Assembly (NCBI GenBank): GCA_044227505.1
Contig: JBGAWP010000030.1
Location: 1-43,087 of the forward strand
DNA: 43,087 nucleotides
Reading direction: 5' to 3'
From: UBA7236 sp044227505
GTDB taxonomy: Bacteria > Bacteroidota > Bacteroidia > Chitinophagales > BACL12
The translations under genes and the position numbers were made by a program. A model generated the notes under the pieces. It was not told where the DNA came from and made no database searches. It saw only the letters and a list, made by a program, of their open reading frames with translations. Numbering within the stretch: the stretch's first letter is position 1; each line of letters begins with the position of its first letter. Below are positions 7,192 to 15,951 of the stretch, in pieces.

Positions 7192-10100
7192 TTATTTATC
7201 CAATACAAATTGTTTTGTGATGAGTCCTTTTTCTGATCTTATCAAAACCATATAAATACCGGAAGGTTGTGCCGACATATCAATCCGCAAAGTCTCATTT
7301 TGAATTCGGTTATGCTGTTCCGTATGAATTATTTTACCGGTAATATCAGTTACACTTAAATCGATATCAGTTAAATGTGCCATATCAAGATCAACAAATA
7401 TTTCATTTTGGGTTGGGTTGGGGTAAAGATTTACTTCATCCTGAATAATATATTCATCGTTGATATCATTATAATTTCCAACCGTAAATTGCAAATAAAT
7501 CAAACCACCGAAATCTGCTTCAAAATTTTTAATAAATGTTCCATCCATATCTCTTGTGCGGAAATATCCGCCGCCGTCGGTATTTGCCCACCAGCTCAAA
7601 CCATCTTCACCATAGTCCCAAAGGTATAATTCATAACATCCTTCTTCAAGATGCAGGGTGTCTTTATAGATGGTATTATCTTCAAATGTTGTTCTCTCAA
7701 AAATAGTATTGCCATGATGATCATATACAAACAGATCATTTTCATGAGAAGCAGTATTCGTTTTTGTTTCTATATAAAAATCTGCAGGATAGGTTGGCGG
7801 AATTGCCATTTTAGAAGTAATGGAATTATTAAATGCATATTCATCAACTCCCCCGTTTGGACCACTGATGGTAACAATAAATTCTGTTCCCAAATTTGTC
7901 CATCCAAAATTTGGTAAGGTAACCTCTTCACTTTCCATAAATGCCAGTTCACCGGTCCATGTGTAATTTGTTTGCACCTGATCCTTAATTCCGAAAGTAA
8001 TATCCAAAGATGTTAAAACAGTGGAACCTGTATTTTTTATTACAATAACAGGATTGGTACAAACAGGATTTTTTCTGGAATGCATATCATTATCAGAAGG
8101 AGAAATAATTTCTTCCAATGAGGCATCTAAATTAAAATTTGGTGCGCCATAAGTTACTAATTGCACTGAAGTAACATAGGTTGGAACTGACCCTGCTCCA
8201 TTCCAGGTATACGCTTCTGCATTATAATCAAATTCGTAAGTATTACCGGGAACAACATCTGGCGTTAATTCATGGTCATAGGTCCATACTTCTGCACCGG
8301 GGCACCAATTTGCTCTGTCGTACACCCATGTTCCACCCTGAGGATAAACGGGATTGAGATCACAATTATCTCTCCACACCTCTTTATTCCAAACGTTGGT
8401 ACCATCAACGGAAAACGTATGTTCACGTGAACAGAATTCTGCACAATTTGCAGTACCTCCGAATCCATGACCGGTTACACGAATTTTCACCCTACTGTTT
8501 ACTGCATCATTGGGTATGGTTATTTCTTTTACCGGTGTAAGATCATTAAATGATGGAGTTAAACCATAACCATAAAATCCAAACCATAAATTAGAAACGG
8601 AGATCGGATCTCGCGGAGGAGTTCCTTCGATAAACCATAATTCCATATTCAATAATTCCTGCCAGTTACCCGCACTTAAATGGACAGAATCATGCAACAA
8701 TGGTCGGTAATCACTAACATCATAAGTCCAGGTAAATCCATCACCAAGATCAAGACCAATTCCATAGGGCGTAATAAATCTTCCCAGTTCAATTGTATTA
8801 ATTACTTCAAATGGCGTGCTGTAATATTCCAGATCTTCGTTATAAATTGTTGATGTGGAAGAAACAAAAGTGGAATCCGCAATAGTACCATCTGCATTAT
8901 AAGTATAAGTATAAAAATCGGAAGGATAAACCAACAATGTATCTGTTGCAACTGTCGGATCTGCAGGATCAAAATAAATTAATGTGATAGGGTCGGTTGG
9001 AATATCATTTATAATTAAAACAGAATCTGTATGTTCAATAAATTCTCCTTGTTCAAAGGAAACCGCAGGACGATTATTACTGGAATTAATATCGCGGAAT
9101 AATTTTTCTGCATTGTGATATCTTGTAACAGATCCCACCATACCCAGATCATTACCATCCACTTCATCGGGTTCTGTTAATCCATCGCCATCATTAAAAT
9201 GATAATACAATAACAGATTGGTATTATAAGGATGTAATGCGTCAAGATCTTTATATAAATAATCATTTATTGTAGTTGCATCCAATTCAACATTCCAGAT
9301 AGCAAATTCATCCATATTTCCTGCATAAGATTCTGATCCACCCCAATTACCTTTTCCCAATCTTAGATTCATAATATCCTCCATTAATTTCAAAGTACCT
9401 GTACCGGAATGCCATAAAATTCCATTCTTATAAATTTTCATGGAACCTGTAACCGTATTTTTTGTAAAGGCCCAATGTGTCCAGTTTGTTTCATAATCGG
9501 CGGGAGCTGAATTTTTATAAATTCTGTCATATCCTCCATCATTACCTGCATCCCAATACACATTTGCATCACTCCAGGGAGTATGGCTATTTAAAACCCG
9601 CGCACCTGTTGCCGTTACAGCTTCGAAGGTGGTTCCGTTTTGTGGTTGATAAGCAGCATCCCCCTGACTCCAAAAAGAAATGGTCACCTGTTCGCTCAGA
9701 TCGCTTAATGGATTGCCAATAACATCCGCATAATCGGGATTATAAAATTCAATATACTTATCGTAAGAAGATGTTGTTAACGCACTTACAAAACCCGCAT
9801 CCTGCGCACCTGTCAGATAAGACAAACCGGTAAAGTCGCTGTTTTGATATGTTATTTCAATTAAAATATTAGATACTCCATCCCAATAAAAAGGTGTTAA
9901 GAAATCCAATCCACCATCACCGATTGAAAAAGTGGTATTTTGATCATATACTGTTGTTGCCACTCCTGTTTCAAAAATATTTGTGGCAAAAGCATCACTT
10001 GCCGTTGTTTTCATTTTAATTTTAAGATGTTGCATCGTATATCCTGCCGATTGAATATCAAAATCCATCCCGGTAATATTACCTGCAATCATTCCTGCAG

Positions 10101-10617
10101 CTGTTAATTCAGAAGCTCGCCATATAAATTGGGATCTTGAAATTGGATATGCAGTGTAGAAAGGATAAAAAATGGATAGATCTGATGTTCCCACTGCGTA
10201 ATTGTTGATGGAAACTGTATCCTCATGTACGATAAAATATTCCCAATAAGGACTTGTATTATATGTTTGCTCTGCTGAATACGAAAAAGTATCCGGTGCT
10301 GCTCCGTTGGCTGTAAAAAAAGGATGCAACAACAAAGTGCTGTCAAGCTCTCCCGTATGTTCGTATAAATAATTATATGTCAAATAGTCCCATTCTCCGC
10401 ATGCCGGACTTTGCAACGGATTACATTTCAGAGTATATTTCATGATGATCTTTTCGATGGAAACATCAAGACCGGGTAACTCGAACCACGCATCCTGCGG
10501 AGAACCGAAGGTGAAAGTTTGCACTTTAATGGTATCACCGGGATCGGCAAAAACACTGGTTAATGTCAGGCAAAAAAGGGACAGCGAAAAAATTATTTTT
10601 TTAATGTTCGAAAACAT
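7192..10617 (-). CDS. Secreted PNGase F-like protein with LamG-type domain and T9SS sorting domain
   Basis: A 1141-residue exported protein. A signal peptide (MFSNIKKIIFSLSLFCLTLTSVFA) is followed by a region rich in peptide-N-glycosidase F features (LKCNPLQSPACGEWDYLTY), a concanavalin-like LamG segment around 280-470 (ISFWSQGD; GNMDEFAIWNVEL), the PNGase F C-terminal-type domain (GHGFGGTANCAEFCSREHTF; WVYDRANWCPGAEVW) and a C-terminal type IX sorting domain (NLYPNPTQNEIFVDL to QFVLDK). PNGase F removes N-glycans from asparagine; whether this protein is active is not shown. It may form an operon with the archaemetzincin gene. ATG 10617 is used because a longer start at 10671 would cross the TATATTTGC promoter match. 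Confidence 0.88.
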   Translation of the reverse strand: MFSNIKKIIFSLSLFCLTLTSVFADPGDTIKVQTFTFGSPQDAWFELPGLDVSIEKIIMKYTLKCNPLQSPACGEWDYLTYNYLYEHTGELDSTLLLHPFFTANGAAPDTFSYSAEQTYNTSPYWEYFIVHEDTVSINNYAVGTSDLSIFYPFYTAYPISRSQFIWRASELTAAGMIAGNITGMDFDIQSAGYTMQHLKIKMKTTASDAFATNIFETGVATTVYDQNTTFSIGDGGLDFLTPFYWDGVSNILIEITYQNSDFTGLSYLTGAQDAGFVSALTTSSYDKYIEFYNPDYADVIGNPLSDLSEQVTISFWSQGDAAYQPQNGTTFEAVTATGARVLNSHTPWSDANVYWDAGNDGGYDRIYKNSAPADYETNWTHWAFTKNTVTGSMKIYKNGILWHSGTGTLKLMEDIMNLRLGKGNWGGSESYAGNMDEFAIWNVELDATTINDYLYKDLDALHPYNTNLLLYYHFNDGDGLTEPDEVDGNDLGMVGSVTRYHNAEKLFRDINSSNNRPAVSFEQGEFIEHTDSVLIINDIPTDPITLIYFDPADPTVATDTLLVYPSDFYTYTYNADGTIADSTFVSSTSTIYNEDLEYYSTPFEVINTIELGRFITPYGIGLDLGDGFTWTYDVSDYRPLLHDSVHLSAGNWQELLNMELWFIEGTPPRDPISVSNLWFGFYGYGLTPSFNDLTPVKEITIPNDAVNSRVKIRVTGHGFGGTANCAEFCSREHTFSVDGTNVWNKEVWRDNCDLNPVYPQGGTWVYDRANWCPGAEVWTYDHELTPDVVPGNTYEFDYNAEAYTWNGAGSVPTYVTSVQLVTYGAPNFNLDASLEEIISPSDNDMHSRKNPVCTNPVIVIKNTGSTVLTSLDITFGIKDQVQTNYTWTGELAFMESEEVTLPNFGWTNLGTEFIVTISGPNGGVDEYAFNNSITSKMAIPPTYPADFYIETKTNTASHENDLFVYDHHGNTIFERTTFEDNTIYKDTLHLEEGCYELYLWDYGEDGLSWWANTDGGGYFRTRDMDGTFIKNFEADFGGLIYLQFTVGNYNDINDEYIIQDEVNLYPNPTQNEIFVDLDMAHLTDIDLSVTDITGKIIHTEQHNRIQNETLRIDMSAQPSGIYMVLIRSEKGLITKQFVLDK

Positions 10618-10622
10618 GGTTG

Positions 10623-10630
10623 TAAGTTTG
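10623..10630 (+). promoter_or_regulatory. Bacteroidota -7 promoter element (TAAGTTTG), plus strand
   Basis: Exact TAnnTTTG match upstream of the LolD-type gene. It is only 2 bp from the opposite-strand match at 10633-10641. Confidence 0.4.
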
Positions 10631-10632
10631 GT

Positions 10633-10641
10633 GCAAATATA
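10633..10641 (-). promoter_or_regulatory. Bacteroidota -7 promoter element (TATATTTGC), minus strand
   Basis: The minus strand reads TATATTTGC, 16 nt before the ATG at 10617 of the PNGase F-like gene. It supports the shorter start, because transcription would begin downstream of the alternative upstream codons. Confidence 0.55.
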
Positions 10642-10672
10642 AGAAAGATGCACTTGGGGGTGAATCCGCAAA

Positions 10673-11365
10673 ATGTCAGAAAAGCATCATAATACCAAGA
10701 AAATGATAACAGCAAAAAATATTCATAAATCATATGGCCCTCTGCAAGTGTTAAAGGGAGTAGATCTTCATATCGAAAAGGGTGAATTAGTAAGTATTGT
10801 TGGAGCTTCGGGTGCCGGGAAAAGTACTTTATTACATATAGTTGGCACTTTAGATAAGCCGGATGCAGGCGAACTGATCATCAACGAATTGGTGATAAAT
10901 GGTTTAAACGACAAACAATTAGCGGCTTTCAGGAATAAACATATTGGATTTGTTTTTCAATTTCATCATCTATTGCCCGAATTTACTGCCCTTGAAAATG
11001 TTTGCATTCCCGGATTTATCGCAAAACGAAAAGAAAAGGAAGTGGAACAAAAGGCCAAAGAATTTTTGGATTACCTCGGATTAAAGGATCGCTTGCAACA
11101 TAAACCCAATCAATTATCAGGAGGAGAACAACAACGTGTTGCAGTTGCCCGTGCATTAATTAATCAACCGCTTGTAATACTTGCCGATGAACCTTCAGGA
11201 AATCTCGATACACAAAATGCAAAAGAATTACATGATCTTTTTTTTAGATTAAGAAAGGAATTTGACCAGACCTTTATAATTGTAACGCACAATGAAGAAC
11301 TTGCCAGTATGGCCGATAGAAAGTTAGTGATGAAAGATGGGACGATGATCAAAACCGACAATTGA
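10673..11365 (+). CDS. lolD: ABC transporter ATP-binding protein, LolD type
   Basis: A 230-residue ATPase of the LolD/MacB-like family that powers extraction of lipoproteins, or related substrates, from the inner membrane. Walker A GASGAGKST is at 44-52; the Q-loop (FVFQFHHLLPEFTALENV), signature LSGGEQQRVAVARAL, Walker B VILADEPSGNLD and the switch His (IIVTHNEE) are all present. The LLPEF segment after the Q-loop is characteristic of LolD. The permease (LolC/E) is not adjacent, which is common in Bacteroidota. The start is uncertain: ATG 10673 gives MSEKHHNTKK before the domain, while ATG 10703 (MITAKNIHKSYG) matches typical LolD length better. Confidence 0.88.
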   Translation: MSEKHHNTKKMITAKNIHKSYGPLQVLKGVDLHIEKGELVSIVGASGAGKSTLLHIVGTLDKPDAGELIINELVINGLNDKQLAAFRNKHIGFVFQFHHLLPEFTALENVCIPGFIAKRKEKEVEQKAKEFLDYLGLKDRLQHKPNQLSGGEQQRVAVARALINQPLVILADEPSGNLDTQNAKELHDLFFRLRKEFDQTFIIVTHNEELASMADRKLVMKDGTMIKTDN

Positions 11366-11620
11366 CAATTAACAATTTTAACCCAATACAAAATTCTACA
11401 TCTGTCCTCCTTATTCTCCTTTACACTTGCTATTGGGTAAGATTTTACACACAATAATTTCACTATTTTACATTTATTAGCTCTTCATATATATTAATAT
11501 ATGTTTATACCTCCAATACCATTGAATTACAAATGCCTAAATTAAGAATTAACCTTTAAGGGCATGTATGTTGAATTTATTTTTCAAATTAAATATTTTT
11601 TAAACTTAAAATTTTTATTT

Positions 11621-13042
11621 ATGAAAAAGACAGTTACATTGGGTTGTGTGTTAATGCTAGCATTTGCAGCAAGAACACAAGTTACCCTTCCTGCTCTAAA
11701 AGCAGAAGATTTTATGGAAGGTTTTACATTACCATTAGGTATTGAAAATTGTGGTGATGAACGATTATTTATTGTGGAACAAGGCGGAAAAATTTGGATC
11801 ACATTACCTGATGGTTCAAAATTGCCAAATGCCTTTCTCGATATTTCTGATAGGGTATATACAGAAGGTGGAGAACAAGGTTTATTAGGATTAGCCTTTG
11901 ATCCGGATTATAGTGTAAATGGATATTTATATGTTAATTACACTTCCCAAACAAAAGGAAATACATCTATTAGCAGATTTACTGTTAATGCTGTAAATCC
12001 GAATAGGGTTAATAAGAACACAGAACTTGTTTTATTAAAAGTAAAACAACCTTTTGAAAATCACAATGGAGGACAATTGCGTTTTGGCCCTGATGGTTAT
12101 TTATACATTGGACTTGGTGATGGTGGTGACGCCGGTGACCCTTACCAGATGGCACAAAATCCAGGTGAATTATTAGGCAAGTTATTGCGTATTGATGTAC
12201 ATAGCGGAGAATTATATGGTATACCAGATTCTAATCCTTTTAAATATGTTGCCGGCTACAAACCCGAAATATATGCAATAGGATTGCGCAATCCATGGCG
12301 TTTTAGTTTCGATCGTTTAACCGGTGATCTTTGGTTAGCAGATGTTGGTCAAAATAAATATGAAGAAATAAATTTTCAGGCGGGATTAACAGAAGGCGGA
12401 CAAAATTATGGCTGGGATTGCAAAGAAGGGAAACATAAATTTGAACCGGGTAACTGCTCACCTTTAGCAACTTTAACTAATCCGATAATTGAATATTCTC
12501 ACGCAGGTGATGATTGTACAGTAGTTGGAGGATTTGTTTATCGTGGAACAATTTATCCGAATATGTTTGGCAAGTATTTTTATAATGATTATTGCAGCGG
12601 CAGGTTTAGCACAATTTATAATGATGGAGGAACATGGGTTGATGTGCCTTTATTAATGGAGGAACCTTTTGAATATGTAACCTTCGGAGAAGATATGCAT
12701 GGTGAACTTTATGTAGCAGACATTGCAGGTGGTGAAATTTATAAACTCATTGATACTTCCGGTGGAAAATGGGGAGCAACTCTAAGTGAAATTGATTTGA
12801 CATTATTTCCAAATCCTTCAACTGGCCAATTCCAGGTTAAATGGATAGCAAATGCAACTGAAAAATGCACTATTGAAATTATGAATACGTATGGACAAAA
12901 TATTTATTCAGAAACTGCAGTAGCTAATGTTGGAATGAATACCTGGACATACTCAAACAACAGTTTATTGCCGGGATCATATATCATCGTTATTAAAACA
13001 AATATTGAATCAACAAGAACACAATTTGTTGTGCAAAACTAA
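11621..13042 (+). CDS. Secreted PQQ-dependent sugar dehydrogenase (GSDH family) with T9SS sorting domain
   Basis: A 473-residue protein with signal peptide MKKTVTLGCVLMLAFAARTQ. The six-bladed beta-propeller of the glucose/sorbosone dehydrogenase family shows GLLGLAFDPDY, ENHNGGQLRFGPDGYLYIG with the likely catalytic His, LGDGGDAGDP (calcium/PQQ region), GLRNPWRFSFD and DVGQNKYEEIN. Such enzymes oxidise aldose sugars with PQQ outside the cytoplasm. The C-terminus (LTLFPNPSTGQFQVKW to TQFVVQN) is a type IX secretion sorting domain, predicting export across the outer membrane. ATG 11621 is chosen because the signal peptide starts there; a longer frame from 11564 adds 19 residues. A strong hairpin terminator follows. 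Confidence 0.9.
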   Translation: MKKTVTLGCVLMLAFAARTQVTLPALKAEDFMEGFTLPLGIENCGDERLFIVEQGGKIWITLPDGSKLPNAFLDISDRVYTEGGEQGLLGLAFDPDYSVNGYLYVNYTSQTKGNTSISRFTVNAVNPNRVNKNTELVLLKVKQPFENHNGGQLRFGPDGYLYIGLGDGGDAGDPYQMAQNPGELLGKLLRIDVHSGELYGIPDSNPFKYVAGYKPEIYAIGLRNPWRFSFDRLTGDLWLADVGQNKYEEINFQAGLTEGGQNYGWDCKEGKHKFEPGNCSPLATLTNPIIEYSHAGDDCTVVGGFVYRGTIYPNMFGKYFYNDYCSGRFSTIYNDGGTWVDVPLLMEEPFEYVTFGEDMHGELYVADIAGGEIYKLIDTSGGKWGATLSEIDLTLFPNPSTGQFQVKWIANATEKCTIEIMNTYGQNIYSETAVANVGMNTWTYSNNSLLPGSYIIVIKTNIESTRTQFVVQN

Positions 13043-13065
13043 AAGCAATTAACATAATTGAAAAA

Positions 13066-13095
13066 AACAGGATCAGAAATGGTTCTGTTTTTTTA
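13066..13095 (+). terminator. Intrinsic terminator of the sugar dehydrogenase gene
   Basis: Stem aacaggatc / ggttctgtt (9 bp with two G-T pairs) around loop agaaat, followed by a run of T. It lies 24 nt after the stop at 13042. Confidence 0.8.
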
Positions 13096-13111
13096 TTTAA
13101 GATTGACGAAT

Positions 13112-13153
13112 AATGTACCAATTGAACAGCCGAATGTACCAATGAACAGTCGG
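13112..13153. repeat. Tandem pair of about 21 bp
   Basis: aatgtaccaattgaacagccg (13112-13132) is followed at once by a copy with one base missing and one changed (13133-13153). Short tandem ends of this kind are seen at the termini of IS21-type elements, but no transposase gene or matching second end is visible, so the origin is unproven. Confidence 0.5.
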
Positions 13154-13345
13154 GATAAGGTGGCACCGGTATGAGTGCATCACCTTTTGAACAATAAACA
13201 GCTTAAAAAATATATAGGGTATGTTATGATGTAAAGAAAAAGTAGGCGCACTTTTTAAATAAAATAATTAAATTAATGCCAATAATAGTAGAAGCGAAAA
13301 AAAATAATCCTATAATTACAAGCAATTAACAAAGTTAAAAAAGGG

Positions 13346-13375
13346 AGGATCAGAAAAGGTTCTGTTTTTTTTTGA
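13346..13375. terminator. Second hairpin, possible bidirectional terminator
   Basis: Stem aggatc / ggttct around agaaaa, followed by a T tract on the plus strand and by a T-rich stretch (ccctttttttaac) when read on the minus strand. It lies 34 nt beyond the stop of the minus-strand gene at 13410 and is a degraded copy of the hairpin at 13066. Confidence 0.55.
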
Positions 13376-13409
13376 TTTTCAAAAATTAACAAATTAAGCA
13401 TCTATAAAA

Positions 13410-13943
13410 TTAATTACCGCTGTCCCCGGTAAAATAATCAAGTTTATGTTTAAACAACACATTAAAAGTAGTAAGACTTCCATAAATGCGTGTGATATAT
13501 TGTTGCATCTCTACCTTTTCAGCATCTGATAATTTGGGATGTGCATTTATTTTTTGTTCCATTACACGAAGCCTGTCGCGCAACATAACTATTTTGTGAA
13601 AAAAAGTTTCAATAGGAATTTCTTTGGATTGCAATTTTTTATCCGCTGGTTCCAGAATCATTGTGCCTCCGTCGTATCTGTCGGCAATATGTATTATTTC
13701 GGTAACATCGCTCCACTCGCGTAAAATTTTGATCAGCGCATCCTCTGCTTCTGAAAAACTGACAGCATATTCGCTGTCGAGCGCTTCTATTATTTCCATT
13801 TCCGTATCCTTCAGCACCCCCTTGATCCCTTTATTGATAAAACAAATATCATAAGCCCGTTTGTGTACAAACACTACAACTCCGGCTCCATGATCGGGGT
13901 GATTAACTCTTGAGCCTACACCTAATAATTCCATATCAAACAA
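13410..13943 (-). CDS. Hypothetical protein with CarD/Tudor-like N-terminus
   Basis: A 177-residue cytosolic protein with no signal or membrane segment. The N-terminus (VGSRVNHPDHGAGVVVFVHKRAYDICFINKGIKGV, about 8-42) looks like a small beta-barrel of the CarD/Tudor/KOW type, which binds RNA polymerase or nucleic acid in other families. The rest is predicted helical and acidic (ALDSEYAVSFSEAEDALIKILREW; ETFFHKIVMLRDRLRVMEQKI), possibly coiled-coil. Family-level function is unknown and the CarD comparison is weak. ATG 13943 is used; a second in-frame ATG at 13934 gives MELLGVG, which may be the true start. Confidence 0.7.
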   Translation of the reverse strand: MFDMELLGVGSRVNHPDHGAGVVVFVHKRAYDICFINKGIKGVLKDTEMEIIEALDSEYAVSFSEAEDALIKILREWSDVTEIIHIADRYDGGTMILEPADKKLQSKEIPIETFFHKIVMLRDRLRVMEQKINAHPKLSDAEKVEMQQYITRIYGSLTTFNVLFKHKLDYFTGDSGN

Positions 13944-13974
13944 TTTGACCGCAAGTTATACAGATTTTACAAGC

Positions 13975-14006
13975 AAAAAAAAGCCCGTCCACCAAAGGTG
14001 AACGGG
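13975..14006 (-). terminator. Intrinsic terminator of the FG-GAP protein gene
   Basis: On the minus strand the arms cccgttcacc and ggtggacggg pair (9 of 10 bases) around ttt, followed by eight T. It lies 36 nt beyond the stop at 14042. Confidence 0.85.
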
Positions 14007-14041
14007 TATAAGCGTTGAACACGACTTCAACACTTCACACA

Positions 14042-15808
14042 TTATAATTTTTCAAAACGGCATACCCTGGGAGGTAAATTGCCGAATTTTACCACAAAGA
14101 TATATGAACCTTTTTGTAATTGCATGATATCTAACGAATATGTTCTTGTTCCTGGTGTAACATTTTCCGTTTTTTCCAATTGTGTATTCATATTCATATC
14201 CATTATAGCGTAGTGCATCACCATCGTGCCTGTGATACTGAAGGAAAAATTCATAACTCTGTCTACCGGGTTTGGATACGAACACACAAAACCTGTTAGC
14301 ACATCAAAACAAGGCTGAGTGGATTTCAGATCACTATAACTAAGGTTTCCATTGGGGTTTAAGATCTTCAGCCTATAATAGGATATATTGGCAGATGCAT
14401 TGGTATCCGAATAACTGAAATTTAACCTTCCCGCAATCTCTTCCCCATCAGTAAGTGTGGTTATCGAATTAAAATTTTTACCCTCAAATGTTTTTTCGAT
14501 TTCATATACATAACCTTTATTTTGAACCGATACCTCCCAATCCATCCAGATATTACCATCCTCCCCACAATACACATTGAGTTCAGGTTGAACATCCGAA
14601 ATGTTTACCTTAGAATGTAATAATAGGGTTATCGAATTTCGATCCGTATTAAATCCTATAATATCCTCGCCTCCATCGCGATCGAAATCATTTACTATCA
14701 TTTCTTTGCTGAATGCATCAAAATTTTGCGCCTCTGCAAAACTAAAATCCCCTTCACCTGCTGAAATATTTCTGAAAATTTGCGTGATTTGCATCCCCGA
14801 TCCTGAGGAAGAGGCTATATCAAATTTGCCATCCTGATCAAAATCTCCCAGCACAATACCTTGGGGTGATCCGGCTTCCATAAATATTGCCTGGCTAAAA
14901 ACTATGTTACCATTTTGCGATTGGTTAGGCAGAATGGAAATATCACCATTCGGCCAATTTGAAGTTACGATATCCGGTTTAAAATCATTGTCAATATCAC
15001 CAATATCCAAAGTCAAAACTGATCGGTCTGTGTTTTGTGTTGTTGCTTTTGCAAAAGAAAGTGTGTGCGCACCATATGTTGTCTGGTTTCTGATAACAGA
15101 AATACCATTCTGAGTTCCTGCTATAATATCTGCTGAACCATCTCCATCTATATCCGCACATTTCAGGTCATGAATGATCCCGAAGACCGACGAAGAGATT
15201 GAACTTTCAAATTCTATTGCCCCGGCCTTCGCGGAGCACGTATTTCTGTAAATAACAACTTGATCTCTGCAAGCTGCAATTACGTCTGCAAATCCATCAG
15301 CATCCAGATCGCAAATGGATAGAGCACCGGTTTTATCAGGAGAATCAACAAATTGAGCAGTTGCAAAACTTAACTTTCCTGCGGTGGAATTGTTTTGAAG
15401 TACTATGAAGGCAGCGTTTGAAGTGTTTGATATCAGTATTTCAGGAAGGCCATCGCGATTCAGATCTCCAACAATAAATTCCCCCGCATTACCACCTGAA
15501 AAAATAAATTGAAAAGGGTTGGAAAACCTTATATCAGGTTTGGGATCCGCAACGGAGGTATTGAGGAAAATTTGCACAGTATTGTTGTCTTCAAAACACA
15601 GAATAAGGTCCATTTTCCCATCATTGTCCATGTCTCCGGTTTTGATCCCTGAAGGATTTAAACCTGTAATTGTTTTCATTTCCACCTCGTTTCGAGAGAG
15701 CAAACTGAACTGAGCCTTTGTATTTAAAGGGCTTAGCAGGGTAACAAGCAGCAATGAACACCCTAATGTGGTCTTGAATAATTCTGTCGTGTATCGTGTA
15801 ATATTCAT
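14042..15808 (-). CDS. Secreted FG-GAP/VCBS repeat protein with T9SS sorting domain
   Basis: A 588-residue exported protein. After a signal peptide (cleaved near TKAQF, residue 33) come about seven FG-GAP/VCBS repeats marked by calcium loops such as DMDNDGKMD, DLNRDGLPE, DLDADGFAD, DIDGDGSAD, DIDNDFKPD, DFDQDGKFD and DFDRDGGED; these build a beta-propeller resembling integrin alpha chains. A linker domain precedes the C-terminal sorting domain (YPNPVDRVMNFSF to VCRFEKL). The likely role is surface adhesion or an extracellular scaffold; no enzymatic motif is seen. ATG 15808 is used because it begins the signal peptide; an upstream ATG at 15829 adds seven residues. Single-gene unit with its own terminator. 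Confidence 0.88.
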   Translation of the reverse strand: MNITRYTTELFKTTLGCSLLLVTLLSPLNTKAQFSLLSRNEVEMKTITGLNPSGIKTGDMDNDGKMDLILCFEDNNTVQIFLNTSVADPKPDIRFSNPFQFIFSGGNAGEFIVGDLNRDGLPEILISNTSNAAFIVLQNNSTAGKLSFATAQFVDSPDKTGALSICDLDADGFADVIAACRDQVVIYRNTCSAKAGAIEFESSISSSVFGIIHDLKCADIDGDGSADIIAGTQNGISVIRNQTTYGAHTLSFAKATTQNTDRSVLTLDIGDIDNDFKPDIVTSNWPNGDISILPNQSQNGNIVFSQAIFMEAGSPQGIVLGDFDQDGKFDIASSSGSGMQITQIFRNISAGEGDFSFAEAQNFDAFSKEMIVNDFDRDGGEDIIGFNTDRNSITLLLHSKVNISDVQPELNVYCGEDGNIWMDWEVSVQNKGYVYEIEKTFEGKNFNSITTLTDGEEIAGRLNFSYSDTNASANISYYRLKILNPNGNLSYSDLKSTQPCFDVLTGFVCSYPNPVDRVMNFSFSITGTMVMHYAIMDMNMNTQLEKTENVTPGTRTYSLDIMQLQKGSYIFVVKFGNLPPRVCRFEKL

Positions 15809-15951
15809 GTCTAGTGTGATATACGGCAAAATTCGTACTGAAAAATAAGGGCTGCAAGATCATTGATCAACAATTATTAAGTTTCTATAAGTAATTGTAA
15901 TAAATATAATACACTATTACCGTATTTTTACCAATTGAACACTAAGTTTCT

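Larger units (their letters stand above)
13043..13409. other. Non-coding region with duplicated hairpins and a 21-bp tandem repeat
   Basis: No credible gene. The region contains two similar hairpins (13066-13095 and 13346-13375), each preceded by gcaattaac, and a tandem pair of about 21 bp (13112-13132 and 13133-13153, aatgtaccaa(t)tgaacag). The sequence between 13112 and 13190 is less AT-rich than its surroundings and may be the remnant of an insertion. Confidence 0.75.

Noticed and set aside
11379..11439. Long-loop inverted repeat acccaata / tattgggt after the LolD-type gene
   Set aside because: Only 8 bp of stem with a loop of about 45 nt and no T tract; too weak to call a terminator or regulatory structure.
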